Assembly: GCF_003201655.1 (NCBI RefSeq)
Contig: NZ_QJJU01000002.1
Span: forward strand, 124,001 to 188,000
DNA length: 64,000 nt
Direction of reading: 5' to 3'
DNA from: Mycolicibacterium moriokaense
Lineage (GTDB): Bacteria > Actinomycetota > Actinomycetes > Mycobacteriales > Mycobacteriaceae
Shown here: piece after piece, positions 7,831 to 18,725 of the stretch
Layout of the letters: each line of letters begins with the position of its first letter
Position numbering within the stretch: position 1 is the stretch's first letter
Translations under genes and position numbers: made by a program
Notes under the pieces: model-generated
What the model saw: only the letters and a program-made list of their open reading frames with translations
Told to the model about the DNA's origin: nothing
Database searches by the model: none

Positions 7831-8404
7831 GCGAATCCCTGACCGCCGAGACGACGTAGTCCACGCCGGTGATCACCGTGAGCGCCACCGCGGCCCACAT
7901 CACCACCCATGCGCCGGACAGCCACGGCCCCGACAGCGGCAACACAAACAGGCCGATCGCAACGGCCTGGACGAGGGTCTTCAGCTTGCCTCCACGGCTG
8001 GCCGGGATGACACCGTGGCGCAACACCACGAATCGCAGCACGGTGACGCCGATCTCGCGCGCCATGATGACCACGGTCAGCCACCACGGCAGATCGCCCA
8101 GTAGCGACAACCCGATCAGCGCCGCGCCGATGAGCGCCTTGTCCGCGATCGGATCGGCCATAGTGCCGAATTCGGTCACCATGCCGTAGCTGCGGGCCAG
8201 CGCGCCGTCGAATCGGTCGGTGATCACGGCGACCGCGAAGACGACGAATGCAGCTATCCGCCAAAATGTTTCATGGCCATCGCCGACGAACAGCACCACG
8301 AGAAACACAGGAACCAACACCAGACGCACGCCGGTGAGCACATTCGCGATGTTCGCCACACGGGCGCGCGGAACCACCGGCTCGATATGGGGTTGGCCCG
8401 ACAC
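7808..8404 (-). CDS. pgsA3: CDP-alcohol phosphatidyltransferase (PgsA3)
   Basis: This 198-residue integral membrane enzyme of the phosphatidylglycerophosphate-synthase type has the full CDP-alcohol motif: Asp63, Asp66-Gly67, Ala70-Arg71, Gly80, Asp84 and Asp88. It makes anionic phospholipid from CDP-diacylglycerol and glycerol-3-phosphate, or a related polyol phosphate. About six membrane spans are predicted. The GTG at 8404 is preferred over the GTG at 8443 because TATTCT (8416-8411) lies exactly 6 nt upstream of it, giving a leaderless mRNA; the family conservation of YSVAVS would then be promoter conservation. It heads the pgsA3-cinA-clgR-psp group. Confidence 0.9.
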   Translation of the reverse strand: MSGQPHIEPVVPRARVANIANVLTGVRLVLVPVFLVVLFVGDGHETFWRIAAFVVFAVAVITDRFDGALARSYGMVTEFGTMADPIADKALIGAALIGLSLLGDLPWWLTVVIMAREIGVTVLRFVVLRHGVIPASRGGKLKTLVQAVAIGLFVLPLSGPWLSGAWVVMWAAVALTVITGVDYVVSAVRDSRGRPAGQ

Positions 8405-8410
8405 CGCAAC

Positions 8411-8439
8411 AGAATATAGGTTGCCCGAGCCGATACTCT
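8411..8439. promoter_or_regulatory. Divergent leaderless -10 elements of pgsA3 and argA
   Basis: TATTCT on the minus strand (8416-8411) sits 6 nt from the pgsA3 GTG at 8404. TACTCT on the plus strand (8434-8439) sits 6 nt from the argA GTG at 8446. Both match TANNNT at leaderless spacing. The two transcripts diverge, and each -10 precedes its own start codon, so neither mRNA would have a 5' leader. Confidence 0.65.
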
Positions 8440-8445
8440 CCACCT

Positions 8446-8955
8446 GTGAGCGGAGCGACCGAGCGGCTTGTCGTCCGGCGTGCCCGCACGTCCGATATCC
8501 CGGCGATGAAAGCGCTCGTCGACATCTACTCCGGCAAGATCTTGCTGGAGAAGAACCTGGTAACGCTCTACGAGGCGGTCCAGGAGTTCTGGATCGCCGA
8601 ACTCGACGGTGAACTGATCGGTTGCGGCGCGCTGCACGTGCTGTGGTCGGACCTCGGCGAGGTGCGCACCGTCGCGGTGCACCCGAAGGTCAGAGGCCAA
8701 GGAGTCGGACACGCGGTCGTGGACCGCTTACTCGATGTGGCCAGGGACCTACACCTGGAGCGGATATTCGTGCTCACCTTCGAAGTCGAGTTCTTCTCCC
8801 GTCACGGCTTCGAGGAGATCGACGGCACGCCGGTGACCGCCGAGGTGTACGAGGAGATGTGCCGCTCCTACGACACCGGTGTCGCGGAGTTCCTCGACCT
8901 GTCCTACGTCAAGCCGAACATCCTCGGCAATACCCGAATGCTGTTGACACTCTGA
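8446..8955 (+). CDS. argA: N-acetylglutamate synthase, GNAT type (ArgA)
   Basis: This 169-residue GNAT acetyltransferase matches Rv2747, the short stand-alone amino-acid N-acetyltransferase that starts arginine synthesis by acetylating glutamate. The acetyl-CoA loop VRGQGVGHAVVDRLL follows the strand EVRTVAVHPK. The C-terminus DLSYVKPNILGNTRMLLTL is family-specific. The GTG start is fixed by TACTCT 6 nt upstream. The amino-acid kinase domain of classical ArgA is absent, as expected for mycobacteria. Confidence 0.93.
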   Translation: MSGATERLVVRRARTSDIPAMKALVDIYSGKILLEKNLVTLYEAVQEFWIAELDGELIGCGALHVLWSDLGEVRTVAVHPKVRGQGVGHAVVDRLLDVARDLHLERIFVLTFEVEFFSRHGFEEIDGTPVTAEVYEEMCRSYDTGVAEFLDLSYVKPNILGNTRMLLTL

Positions 8956-8972
8956 GGCGTAGCGTTGTAGGC

Positions 8973-9221
8973 GTGATCCTTCGGATCCTCGTCTCTGCGT
9001 GCGCTACCGCGTGTGCCGCGACGCTTTTCGTGTCCGCTCCGGCGCACGCCGATCCACCGCAATGCGACAGCGGCCCGATCGTGGTGGCCGACTGCCCGGC
9101 GGGAGGACTCTGCACCGCCATGATCAACGACGAATGCGTCGGAGCCGTCGTGCCGCCGCTGCTCCCGCCGCCACCGGATGTCAGGGTCGGACTCGAAGGC
9201 GGCGTCGGCGTCGGGACCTAG
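8973..9221 (+). CDS. Small secreted Cys-containing protein, function unknown
   Basis: The 82-residue product has a signal peptide with a hydrophobic core (about 3-22) ending SAPAHA before Asp24. The mature part of about 60 residues has four cysteines (CDSG, DCPAG, LCTAM, DECVG), compatible with two disulphides, and a Pro-rich then Gly-rich tail. The GTG is preceded by TAGCGT (8960-8965) at 7 nt, so a leaderless transcript starting just after argA is likely. The stop overlaps that of ftsK (CTAG). I do not recognise a named family; this type of small exported protein is frequent in mycobacteria. Confidence 0.7.
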   Translation: MILRILVSACATACAATLFVSAPAHADPPQCDSGPIVVADCPAGGLCTAMINDECVGAVVPPLLPPPPDVRVGLEGGVGVGT

Positions 9222-11692
9222 TCGAGTTCGTCGTCGCTGCCGTTGGCGTCTGAGCCGCCGCGGATCAACGCCAGCGTCCCCGCGAGCTCGTCGGGCTTGA
9301 CCAGCACCTCGCGTGCCTTGGAACCCTCGCTGGGCCCGACGATTCCCCGGGTTTCCATCAGGTCCATCAACCGGCCCGCCTTGGCGAAGCCCACCCGCAG
9401 CTTGCGCTGCAGCATCGACGTCGAGCCGAACTGGCTGGACACCACCAGCTCGACGGCCTGCAGGAAGACGTCCATGTCGTCGCCGATGTCCGGGTCGACG
9501 TCGGTGCGCTCGCTGTTGGTCTTGGCGGCGGTCACACCCTCGGTGTACTCGGGCTCAGCCTGGTCCTTGCAGGCCTGCACGACGGCGTGGATCTCGTCGT
9601 CGGTGATGTAGGCGCCCTGCAGTCGCAGCGCTTTGTTCGCGCCCATCGGGATGAACAGCCCGTCGCCCATGCCGATCAGCTTCTCGGCGCCCTGCTGGTC
9701 AAGGATCACGCGGCTGTCGGTGAGCGACGAGGTGGCGAACGCCAGTCGGGACGGCACGTTCGTCTTGATCAGGCCCGTGACGACGTCGACCGACGGCCGC
9801 TGGGTGGCAAGCACGAGATGGATGCCTGCGGCTCGGGCCTTCTGGGTAATCCGGACGACCGCGTCCTCAACGTCGCGCGGCGCGGTCATCATCAGGTCGG
9901 CCAGCTCGTCGACGATCGCCACCACATACGGATACGGGCGGTACTCACGCTGGCTGCCAAGCGGTGTGGTGATCTCCCCCGACTTCACCTTCTTGTTGAA
10001 GTCGTCGATGTGCCGGACCCGGGACGCCTGCATGTCCTGGTAGCGCTGTTCCATCTCCTCCACCAGCCAGGCAAGGGCGGCCGCCGCCTTCTTCGGATTG
10101 GTGACGATCGGCGTGATCAGATGCGGAATGCCTTCGTACGGCGTGAGTTCCACCATCTTGGGGTCGATCAGGATCATCCTGACCTCCTCCGGGGTGGCCC
10201 GCGCCAACAGTGAGATCAACATCGAGTTGATGAAGCTTGACTTGCCCGAGCCGGTGGAACCCGCCACCAACAGGTGCGGCATCTTCGCGAGATTCCACGA
10301 AATGTACTCGCCCTCAATGTCTTTGCCGAGCGCGATCACCAGGGGATGGTGGTCGGCGCGGGTGGACGGATCGGTAAGCACGTCGGCCAGTCGGACCATC
10401 TCGCGGTCCACGTTGGGCACCTCGATGCCGACGGCCGATTTCCCGGGGATCGGCGCGAGCATCCGGACGCTTTCGGTGGCCACCGCATAGGCGATGTTCT
10501 TCTGCAGCTGGGTGATCTTCTCGACCTTGACGCCAGGCCCGAGCTCCACCTCGTAGCGGGTGACGGTCGGTCCGCGGGTGCAGCCGGTCACTGCCGCGTC
10601 GACCTTGAACTGCTGCAGCACCTCGGTAATCGACTCGGCCATACGGTCATTGGCCGCGGTCCGCCGCTTAGGCGGATCGCCTGCTTTCAGCAACTCCAGC
10701 GACGGCAGGATGTACGGACCGTCGACCACCCGGTCCAGTGACAGCGTCTCCTTCTTGGCCGCGGGCTTCTTCTTGCGGGTGCGCGCCGCGGGCTCCGGAA
10801 TGGTCGGCGCCTCGTCGACGATCGGGTAGTTCTCCATCGGCGTTCCGGTGGGCCACGCCTGCGCCTCGTCTTCGTTGTAGGCCGACGCGTCGTCGTAGTA
10901 GCCGTCGGAGAAGTCCTCGGGTTCCTCGGTGTAACGCTCTTGCTCGTCGTATTCGTCGTCGTAGTCGTCACCGCGGAATGCGCGCGCGGAGAACATTCTC
11001 TGCACGGTCTCAGGCACCTCGCGGATCGTCGTGCCGGTCACGAGCAGCAGTCCGAACAGCGCGCCGATGAACAGCAGCGGCGCAGCGATCCACTGGGTCA
11101 GACCGTCGGACAGCGGCCCGCCGATGGCGAAGCCAAGGAATCCTGCGGCGTGCTGGCGGCCGGCCGGGTCCATTGGCGAACCCGCCCACAGATGCCACAG
11201 TCCGAGCGTGGGCAGGGTGACCATCGCGGTGCCGAGGATCAGGCGCGGTCGCGCTTCGGGGTCGGGTTCCGTGCGCATCAGCACCACGGCGATACCGATG
11301 AGCACGATCGGTACGAGGACGACGGGCGAACCGATGAGTGTCCGAAGGAAGCTATCGATCCACTGGCCGACGGGCCGCGCGGCGCCGAACCAGGAGCTGG
11401 CGGCGATCACCACGGCGATGCCCAACAGCGCCAGTGCGATGCCGTCGCGGCGGTGGCCGGGCTCCAGGTCGCGCGCCCGACCGACCGATCGGGCGGTGGA
11501 TCCGGCCCCCTTGGCCACCATCAACCAGCCGGCGCGGACGCCGCGGCCGACCGTCGCCCCCGCGGACGTGATGGCCGAGGGGTTGCGGCGGGCAGCAGGC
11601 TTACGGCGGGGCCCCGAGCGGGACCCGCCCCGCGAGCTGGCCTTTGACCTGCTCGAACGGGCGCCGGACCGGGCAGCGGTCTTACTAGGCAT
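9218..11692 (-). CDS. ftsK: FtsK/SpoIIIE DNA translocase
   Basis: This 824-residue divisome DNA pump corresponds to Rv2748c. The basic N-terminal tail (about 1-60) is followed by four membrane spans (about 80-230), an acidic linker, the FtsK core, the RecA-like motor with Walker A GSTGSGKSS and Walker B IVDELADLMM, and the C-terminal gamma winged helix that reads KOPS (SSQFGSTSMLQRKLRVGFAKAG region). The ATG at 11692 is chosen because TAGTCT (11705-11700) lies 7 nt upstream; the frame open to 11746 overlaps that promoter. It is monocistronic and convergent with the small secreted gene. Confidence 0.95.
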   Translation of the reverse strand: MPSKTAARSGARSSRSKASSRGGSRSGPRRKPAARRNPSAITSAGATVGRGVRAGWLMVAKGAGSTARSVGRARDLEPGHRRDGIALALLGIAVVIAASSWFGAARPVGQWIDSFLRTLIGSPVVLVPIVLIGIAVVLMRTEPDPEARPRLILGTAMVTLPTLGLWHLWAGSPMDPAGRQHAAGFLGFAIGGPLSDGLTQWIAAPLLFIGALFGLLLVTGTTIREVPETVQRMFSARAFRGDDYDDEYDEQERYTEEPEDFSDGYYDDASAYNEDEAQAWPTGTPMENYPIVDEAPTIPEPAARTRKKKPAAKKETLSLDRVVDGPYILPSLELLKAGDPPKRRTAANDRMAESITEVLQQFKVDAAVTGCTRGPTVTRYEVELGPGVKVEKITQLQKNIAYAVATESVRMLAPIPGKSAVGIEVPNVDREMVRLADVLTDPSTRADHHPLVIALGKDIEGEYISWNLAKMPHLLVAGSTGSGKSSFINSMLISLLARATPEEVRMILIDPKMVELTPYEGIPHLITPIVTNPKKAAAALAWLVEEMEQRYQDMQASRVRHIDDFNKKVKSGEITTPLGSQREYRPYPYVVAIVDELADLMMTAPRDVEDAVVRITQKARAAGIHLVLATQRPSVDVVTGLIKTNVPSRLAFATSSLTDSRVILDQQGAEKLIGMGDGLFIPMGANKALRLQGAYITDDEIHAVVQACKDQAEPEYTEGVTAAKTNSERTDVDPDIGDDMDVFLQAVELVVSSQFGSTSMLQRKLRVGFAKAGRLMDLMETRGIVGPSEGSKAREVLVKPDELAGTLALIRGGSDANGSDDELD

Positions 11693-11699
11693 GTCGACA

Positions 11700-11705
11700 A
11701 GACTA
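11700..11705 (-). promoter_or_regulatory. -10 element of leaderless ftsK mRNA
   Basis: TAGTCT on the minus strand lies 7 nt before the ftsK ATG at 11692 and decides the start against the longer open frame to 11746. Confidence 0.6.
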
Positions 11706-11789
11706 GTCGCATGAGCCCCATATTCACCATCTGCCACACGGGTCACAGATAGGTCTCAATTCCCCCGAATGACGTCCTACCGTGCCGAA

Positions 11790-12251
11790 ATGGCCCAAAC
11801 CACCACACCACCACCCGCCGCCGCACTTCCGACGACCAGCAAGGCGCTTTGCGCCGTGTATGCAGTCATCTCTATTGCCGCGCTAATCGCTACCTGGAGC
11901 CAGAACGCCGCCTACTTCGACAACCCCGGCGGATTTCTGCTCGACTTCCTGAACGACTCCAGGGTGACGCCCGCGTCGCGATCGTTGACCGTCGACATCG
12001 TTCTGTTCTTCCTTGCCGCCGCGATTCTGATGGTCGTCGAGGCTCGCAAGCACGGTGTGAGGTTTGTTTGGGCCTACATCTTCGGAGGATTCGCGATCGC
12101 GATCAGCGTGACGTTTCCGTTGTTCCTCATCGCCCGTGAGATGCGCGTCGGAAGGACAGAGGAGACACGGTTGAGCGCCGTCGACACCGCCGCGCTGGCC
12201 GTGCTCGCCGTCGTGATGTTGGGACTGACCATCTGGGTCGACATGGGCTGA
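11790..12251 (+). CDS. DUF2834-type membrane protein
   Basis: This 153-residue protein has about four hydrophobic spans (near 18-38, 66-86, 93-113 and 131-149) and resembles the DUF2834 family of small integral membrane proteins. The function is unknown. The ATG at 11790 is preferred to that at 11769 because TACCGT (11778-11783) is exactly 6 nt upstream, the leaderless arrangement seen repeatedly in this window. It is divergent from ftsK with 97 bp between starts. Confidence 0.75.
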   Translation: MAQTTTPPPAAALPTTSKALCAVYAVISIAALIATWSQNAAYFDNPGGFLLDFLNDSRVTPASRSLTVDIVLFFLAAAILMVVEARKHGVRFVWAYIFGGFAIAISVTFPLFLIAREMRVGRTEETRLSAVDTAALAVLAVVMLGLTIWVDMG

Positions 12252-12314
12252 CCGATGCGGAAAGCTCCTAGGTAGGCTGGCTAATCGTCCAGCACGAACT
12301 CAGCGAGGAGTCCC

Positions 12315-12629
12315 ATGCCTGTCACCGTTGTCGCAACCATGAAAGCCAAGCCCGAGTCGGTCGACGCCGTGCGCGAGGCGTGTAAGCAGGCCATCGAGGC
12401 GGTGCACTCCGAACCCGGTTGCGACCTTTACTCGCTGCACGAGGCCGACGGCACCTTCGTTTTCGTCGAGCAGTGGGCCGACGCCGACGCACTCAAGACG
12501 CACAGCACCGCACCCGCGGTGGGGGCTCTGTTCGGAACTGTCGGCGAGCATCTCGACGGCGCACCCGACATCAAGATGCTCGCCCCCGTCATCGCCGGCG
12601 ATCCCGCCAAGGGCCAGTTGCGTCCCTGA
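12315..12629 (+). CDS. Antibiotic-biosynthesis-monooxygenase (ABM) domain protein
   Basis: The 104-residue dimeric ferredoxin-like-fold protein matches Rv2749. The pattern [14 protein letters not shown]...[16 protein letters not shown]...FVFVEQWAD is characteristic of ABM/YgiN proteins, which act on quinones or haem-like substrates or are cofactor-free oxygenases; the substrate is unknown. It is a leadered gene with Shine-Dalgarno GCGAGGAG ahead of the ATG. The stop overlaps the next start (TGATG), so it is co-translated with the SDR gene. Confidence 0.85.
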   Translation: MPVTVVATMKAKPESVDAVREACKQAIEAVHSEPGCDLYSLHEADGTFVFVEQWADADALKTHSTAPAVGALFGTVGEHLDGAPDIKMLAPVIAGDPAKGQLRP

Positions 12630-13447
12630 TGGGAGCGCTCGACGGCAAGGTTGCGTTCATCACCGGCGCGGCCCGCGGTCAGGGCCGTGCCGAGGCGGTC
12701 CGGTTGGCGTCCGATGGCGCGAACATCATCGCGATCGACATCTGTGACCAGATCGCGTCAGTCCCCTACCCGATGGCGACAGCTGACGATCTGGCCGCAA
12801 CCGTCAAACTCGTTGAGGACACCGGAGCGCGAATCGTGGCGCGGGAGGCCGATGTTCGCGATCAAGCTGCCTTGCAGGACGCGCTGCAGGCGGGCCTCGA
12901 CGAGTTAGGCAGGCTCGACATCGTCGTCGCCAATGCGGGCATCGCGCCGATGGAATCGGGCCGCGACGGCTGGCGAGACGTCATCGACGTCAACCTGACC
13001 GGCGCACACAACACTGTCGAGGCGGCGATGCCGCGGCTGATCGAGCAGGGCGATGGTGGATCGATCGTGCTGATCAGCTCCGCCGCCGGCCTGGTCGGCA
13101 TCGGCGGCGGCGACCCGGGTTCGCTCGGCTACACGGCGGCCAAACACGGAATGGTCGGCTTGATGCGGGCCTATGCCAATCACCTTGCGCCTCACAGTAT
13201 CCGGGTCAACTCGATTCATCCCGCCGGCGTGAACACACCGATGATCGACAACGACCACACCCGTCAGTGGCTCGCCAATATGATGGCCAATTCGGCACGG
13301 CCGCCGGACATGGGCAACGCGATGCCGGTTGCCGTCCTCGAGGTAGAAGACATCGCCGCAGCTGTCGCATGGCTGGTATCTGACGAGGCCCGCTACATCA
13401 CCGGCGTGACGCTGCCGGTGGACGCGGGGTACGTCAACAAACGCTGA
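12629..13447 (+). CDS. Mycofactocin-type short-chain dehydrogenase/reductase
   Basis: This 272-residue SDR (Rv2750-like) has the cofactor motif TGAARGQGR near the N-terminus, NAG in VVANAG, catalytic Ser in LISSAAG, and YTAAK. The long insert after the second strand ([21 protein letters not shown]) is characteristic of the family whose NAD is non-exchangeable and whose electrons pass to mycofactocin. The substrate alcohol is unknown. It is coupled to the ABM gene and overlaps by one base the start of the (frameshifted) methyltransferase. Confidence 0.88.
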   Translation: MGALDGKVAFITGAARGQGRAEAVRLASDGANIIAIDICDQIASVPYPMATADDLAATVKLVEDTGARIVAREADVRDQAALQDALQAGLDELGRLDIVVANAGIAPMESGRDGWRDVIDVNLTGAHNTVEAAMPRLIEQGDGGSIVLISSAAGLVGIGGGDPGSLGYTAAKHGMVGLMRAYANHLAPHSIRVNSIHPAGVNTPMIDNDHTRQWLANMMANSARPPDMGNAMPVAVLEVEDIAAAVAWLVSDEARYITGVTLPVDAGYVNKR

Positions 13448-14317
13448 TGGCGCGAACCCCCGCCGCGCAGACCGCCTTCGGCCCGATGGTGCAGGCGGCC
13501 ATCGAACAGTACGAGGCGCCCGAACGGCGCCTGGTGTCCGACGACCTTGCCCTTTCGATCCTGCCCGCAAGCCAACGGGCATTGGTTCGCGCGATGCGGT
13601 GGCCGCTGCTGCGCCGCCTGACGATTTCGGCAGGCGAGCGGGCGGTGCCCGGCTCGTGGTCACTGATCACGTGCCGCAAGCGCTACATCGACGACAAGCT
13701 GGACGAGGCCCTGGGGACCATCGACGCCGTCGTCGTTTTTGGCGCGGGCATGGATACCAAGGCATATCGCCTCGCGCGGCGCTCCGACATCCCTGTCTTC
13801 GAAGTCGACCTGCCGGTCAACATCGAGCGCAAGACGGCCGCCGTGCAGCGTGCCATCGGTGCTGTGCCGGCGTCGGTTCAACTGGTGCCCTTGGACTTTG
13901 AGCGTGACGACCTGATCGGCGCGCTGACCGACCACGGTTACCGACCCGACTCCCGAACCTTCTTCATCTGGGAAGGCGTGACGCAGTATCTGACCGAGGA
14001 CGCGGTTCGGGGCACGCTCGGTGCGTTGCGGGCGACCCTGCGGGAAGTCGGCTGGTGTTCACCTACGTCCGCAAGGACTTCATCGACGGGGTGAACATGT
14101 ACGACGCGGCCATCCTGTACAAGCGTTTCAGGCAACGTCAGCAGGTGTGGCGCTTCGGCCTGGACCCCGACAAGGTTGCCTCGTTCATCGCCGAATACGG
14201 CTGGCACCTCGACGAGCAGGGGGGCCAGATTATTTCGTGCGCAACTACATCGAGCCGACGGGCCGCAGGCTGACCGCGTCGCAGCTCGAGTGGTCGGCGT
14301 ACGCGGAGAAGGTGTAG
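13447..14317 (+). pseudogene. LCMT-type SAM methyltransferase (Rv2751-like) with two frameshifts
   Basis: The first frame runs from 13447 to about 14050 and encodes the N-terminal two thirds of a class I methyltransferase (VVVFGAGMDTKAYRLA is the SAM loop; FIWEGVTQYLTEDAV follows). Homology continues in a second frame from 14052 (LVFTYVRKDFIDGVNMYDA) and then in a third from about 14232 (PDYFVRNYIEPTGRRL) to the TAG at 14317. Both shifts behave as single-base deletions; the second is in a run of six G (14219-14224). Repaired, the protein would be about 290 residues, the family length. It is either a real pseudogene or two sequencing errors. Confidence 0.85.
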
Positions 14318-14335
14318 ACGGCTTCGCCACTGTAG

Positions 14336-16011
14336 CTAGATCTCGATGACGGTTGGCACAATCATCGGCTGGCGCCGGTAGGTGTCGCCCACCCACTTGC
14401 CGATGACGCGCCGCACCGCCTGAGCGATCCTCGTCGCTTCGGTAACCTTCTGGGAGGCAAGGTTTTCCAGCTCTTGTTCGACCTTGCGCGCCACCGGCTC
14501 CAGCGCCTTGGGATCCTCCGAGAAACCCCGCGACTGCAGATGCGCCGGCGCCGCGGGCTTGCCAGTGCCACGGTGTACGACCACCGTCACCGCGATGAAA
14601 CCCGACGACAGGACCAAGCGTTCGCCCAACGTCGCGTCGCCGACATCGCCGGTGATCAAGCCGTCGACAAACATCTTGCCGGTCGCCACTGCACCCGCGA
14701 TCGAAGCTTTACCGGCCACCAGGTCGACGCTGACGCCGTTCTCCGCGAGCACGATCGACTCCGGCGACACACCGCTGCGGACTGCCAGCGCGGCGTTGGC
14801 GCGCAGCATCCGCCAGGTGCCGTGCACCGGCATCACATTGCGCGGCCGCACACCGTTGTACAGGAACAGCAGCTCGCCGGCGTACGCGTGGCCCGAAACA
14901 TGCACGCGCGCCTGGGCGTTGGTGACCACGCGGGCACCGATCTTGGCCAGCGCATCTAAGACCCCGAATATCGCTTCTTCGTTGCCAGGTATTTGCGACG
15001 ACGACATGATGATGAGATCGCCCGACGTCAGCGTGATGCTGCGATGCTCACCGCGGGACATCCGCGAAAGCGCGGCCATCGCCTCACCCTGGGTTCCGGT
15101 GGTCACCAGCGTGACCCGCTCAGGCGGCATCATCTCTGCTGCACCGATGTCGATCACGTCGTCGGTCGCGACGGTGAGGTAGCCCAGCTCCTTGGCGATT
15201 CCCATATTGCGCACCATGGACCGGCCCACGAACGATACTTTGCGGCCCAGCGCCACCGATGCGTCGATGATCTGTTGCACGCGAGCAACATTGGAGGCGA
15301 AGCACGCCACGATGACCCGGCCCTCGGCGCCTCGTATCAGCCGATGGATGTTCGGCCCGATCTCGCTTTCCGACGGGCCCACGCCCGGGATCTCGGCATT
15401 TGTAGAGTCACAGAGGAACAGGTCCACCCCGGCGTCGCCCAACCGCGACATTCCTGGCAGGTCGGTCGGCCGGTCGTCAAGCGGCGACTGGTCGAGCTTG
15501 ATATCGCCGGTATGCAGCACGGTGCCAGCGCCGGTGTGAACCGCGATCGCCAGGCAACCCGGAATCGAGTGGTTGACGTGGAAGTACTCACACTCGAACA
15601 CACCGTGCTTGGAGCTCTGTCCCTCGTCCACTTCGACTAACACAGGCTTGATCCGGTGTTCGCGGCACTTCTCCGCGACAAGTGCCAACGTGAATTTCGA
15701 GCCGACGACGGGTATGTCGGATCGCAGCTTGAGCAGGAACGGGATCGCACCGATGTGGTCCTCGTGCGCGTGCGTGAGCACCAGGGCTTCGACCTCGTCG
15801 AGGCGGTCCTCGACATGGCGCAGATCGGGCAGGATCAGGTCGACGCCGGGTTCATCGTGCGTCGGAAACAACACTCCACAGTCGACGATCAACAGCCGAC
15901 CCAAATGTTCGAAAACGGTCATGTTACGGCCGATTTCGCTGATCCCGCCTAGCGCGGTGACCCGCAGTCCTCCTGGGGCCAGCGGCCCCGGCGGTTTGAG
16001 TTCTTCGTTCA

Positions 16012-16012
<1 letters not shown>
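14336..16012 (-). CDS. rnj: RNase J, metallo-beta-lactamase exo/endoribonuclease
   Basis: The protein has 558 residues, the same length as I recall for Rv2752c. The zinc-binding HAHEDH lies at residues 81-86 and the beta-CASP domain follows, with later GHAYAGELL and MPVHGTWRMLR motifs. It degrades mRNA 5' to 3' and matures rRNA. The GTG start overlaps the dapA stop by one base (TAGTG), so it is translated from the thyX-dapA-rnj transcript. Confidence 0.95.
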
Positions 16013-17725
<1,713 letters not shown>

Positions 17726-17731
17726 GAAGTC

Positions 17732-17737
17732 ACAGTA
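17732..17737 (-). promoter_or_regulatory. -10 element of leaderless thyX mRNA
   Basis: TACTGT on the minus strand is 6 nt before the thyX GTG at 17725, selecting this start over the in-frame codon at 17761. Confidence 0.65.
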
Positions 17738-17789
17738 TCTGGCGGCGATATGGACCGGCACACGGCTTCACCTGCTACGTTTCCAGGCC

Positions 17790-18725
17790 GTGGGGGCCCA
17801 AGGAACGTCCTGCGAGTTGTGGCTGCAGTTCGACTTCTCTCAGGCAGCTGGAAACTACTCCCAGCTCGCCGCTGTACTTGCCGGGATCGGGTTTCTCGCC
17901 ATCATGCTTGTTGTCAATCGCCAGCATCGGCGGGGCAGCGCAGGCGATGCGGCCCACGAGTACGAGCAGGACAACCGCTTCGTCACTGCGCTGGCGTGTG
18001 CGTTCCTCGGTCTCGTCACGGCCGCCGCACTCTTCGCGCTGCTATCAGGGGAAGAGGGTTGCGCGCTTGTCAGCGGCCGAGCGCTGTCAAAGGAAGTGCT
18101 GGCCGGTGTGGCGTTCTATTTTTCGGTCTACACGCTGCTTTTTGGTGCGGTGCAGGTCGTTTCGGCGGCAGCCATGGGCGCGCACTTTCGATTCATCGTC
18201 GCCGTGCTCACGCCTCCAGTGGTCTTGGCATTCATCGTCACCAGCCTCGACGACCTCGCGCTGTCGTTGGCGAACGCGCCAAATCGACCGGCTCAACCCC
18301 ACGGACCGCTCCTGCCAGGGTGGACTGATAGCAGCGAATCGTTGTGGAACTTCGCCCACAGCGTGCTGACCTGGTTGATACCGACGGTGCTCGTGATCTG
18401 CTTGGCGGTTTGGTTGGCCGGTTTTCACTGGAGGCGGGCCGCTGACAGCCCGGGACGTATCGGCTCTGCGCTGACAAGAATTGTCTCGGGTGCGTTGATC
18501 TACCTGCCGTACGCCAGCCTCGCGCTGGTCGCGTACGTGGTGTGGCGGACGGCGGTGCTATCGCGACTCCAGCCCGGTGCCCACATTGGGGCGGAGCAGG
18601 CAAAGGTGCTCGTGTTGGTCTGCGCCGTCGTGGTGATGCTACAGAGCATCAGTCTCTCCCTCGCCCGCGGGGACGATCGTCCGCCCGATTTCCACGAGCA
18701 AGCCAGTGGCGACGACGAGGCCTAG
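17790..18725 (+). CDS. Polytopic membrane protein of unknown function
   Basis: The product has 311 residues with about seven hydrophobic segments (roughly at 23-42, 62-84, 109-130, 137-160, 203-223, 239-263 and 282-300) and short charged loops. I recognise no family. The frame is open from 17685, but that overlaps thyX; the GTG at 17790 is chosen because TACGTT (17776-17781) lies 8 nt upstream and the first membrane segment begins soon after. The stop overlaps that of the convergent glycosylase-like gene by CTAG. Base composition is slightly lower in GC than its neighbours. Confidence 0.65.
   Translation: MGAQGTSCELWLQFDFSQAAGNYSQLAAVLAGIGFLAIMLVVNRQHRRGSAGDAAHEYEQDNRFVTALACAFLGLVTAAALFALLSGEEGCALVSGRALSKEVLAGVAFYFSVYTLLFGAVQVVSAAAMGAHFRFIVAVLTPPVVLAFIVTSLDDLALSLANAPNRPAQPHGPLLPGWTDSSESLWNFAHSVLTWLIPTVLVICLAVWLAGFHWRRAADSPGRIGSALTRIVSGALIYLPYASLALVAYVVWRTAVLSRLQPGAHIGAEQAKVLVLVCAVVVMLQSISLSLARGDDRPPDFHEQASGDDEA

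Noticed and set aside
14021..14317. Separate small proteins at the end of the methyltransferase
   Set aside because: Their recognisable parts are continuations of the methyltransferase in shifted frames, so they are described as one broken gene.
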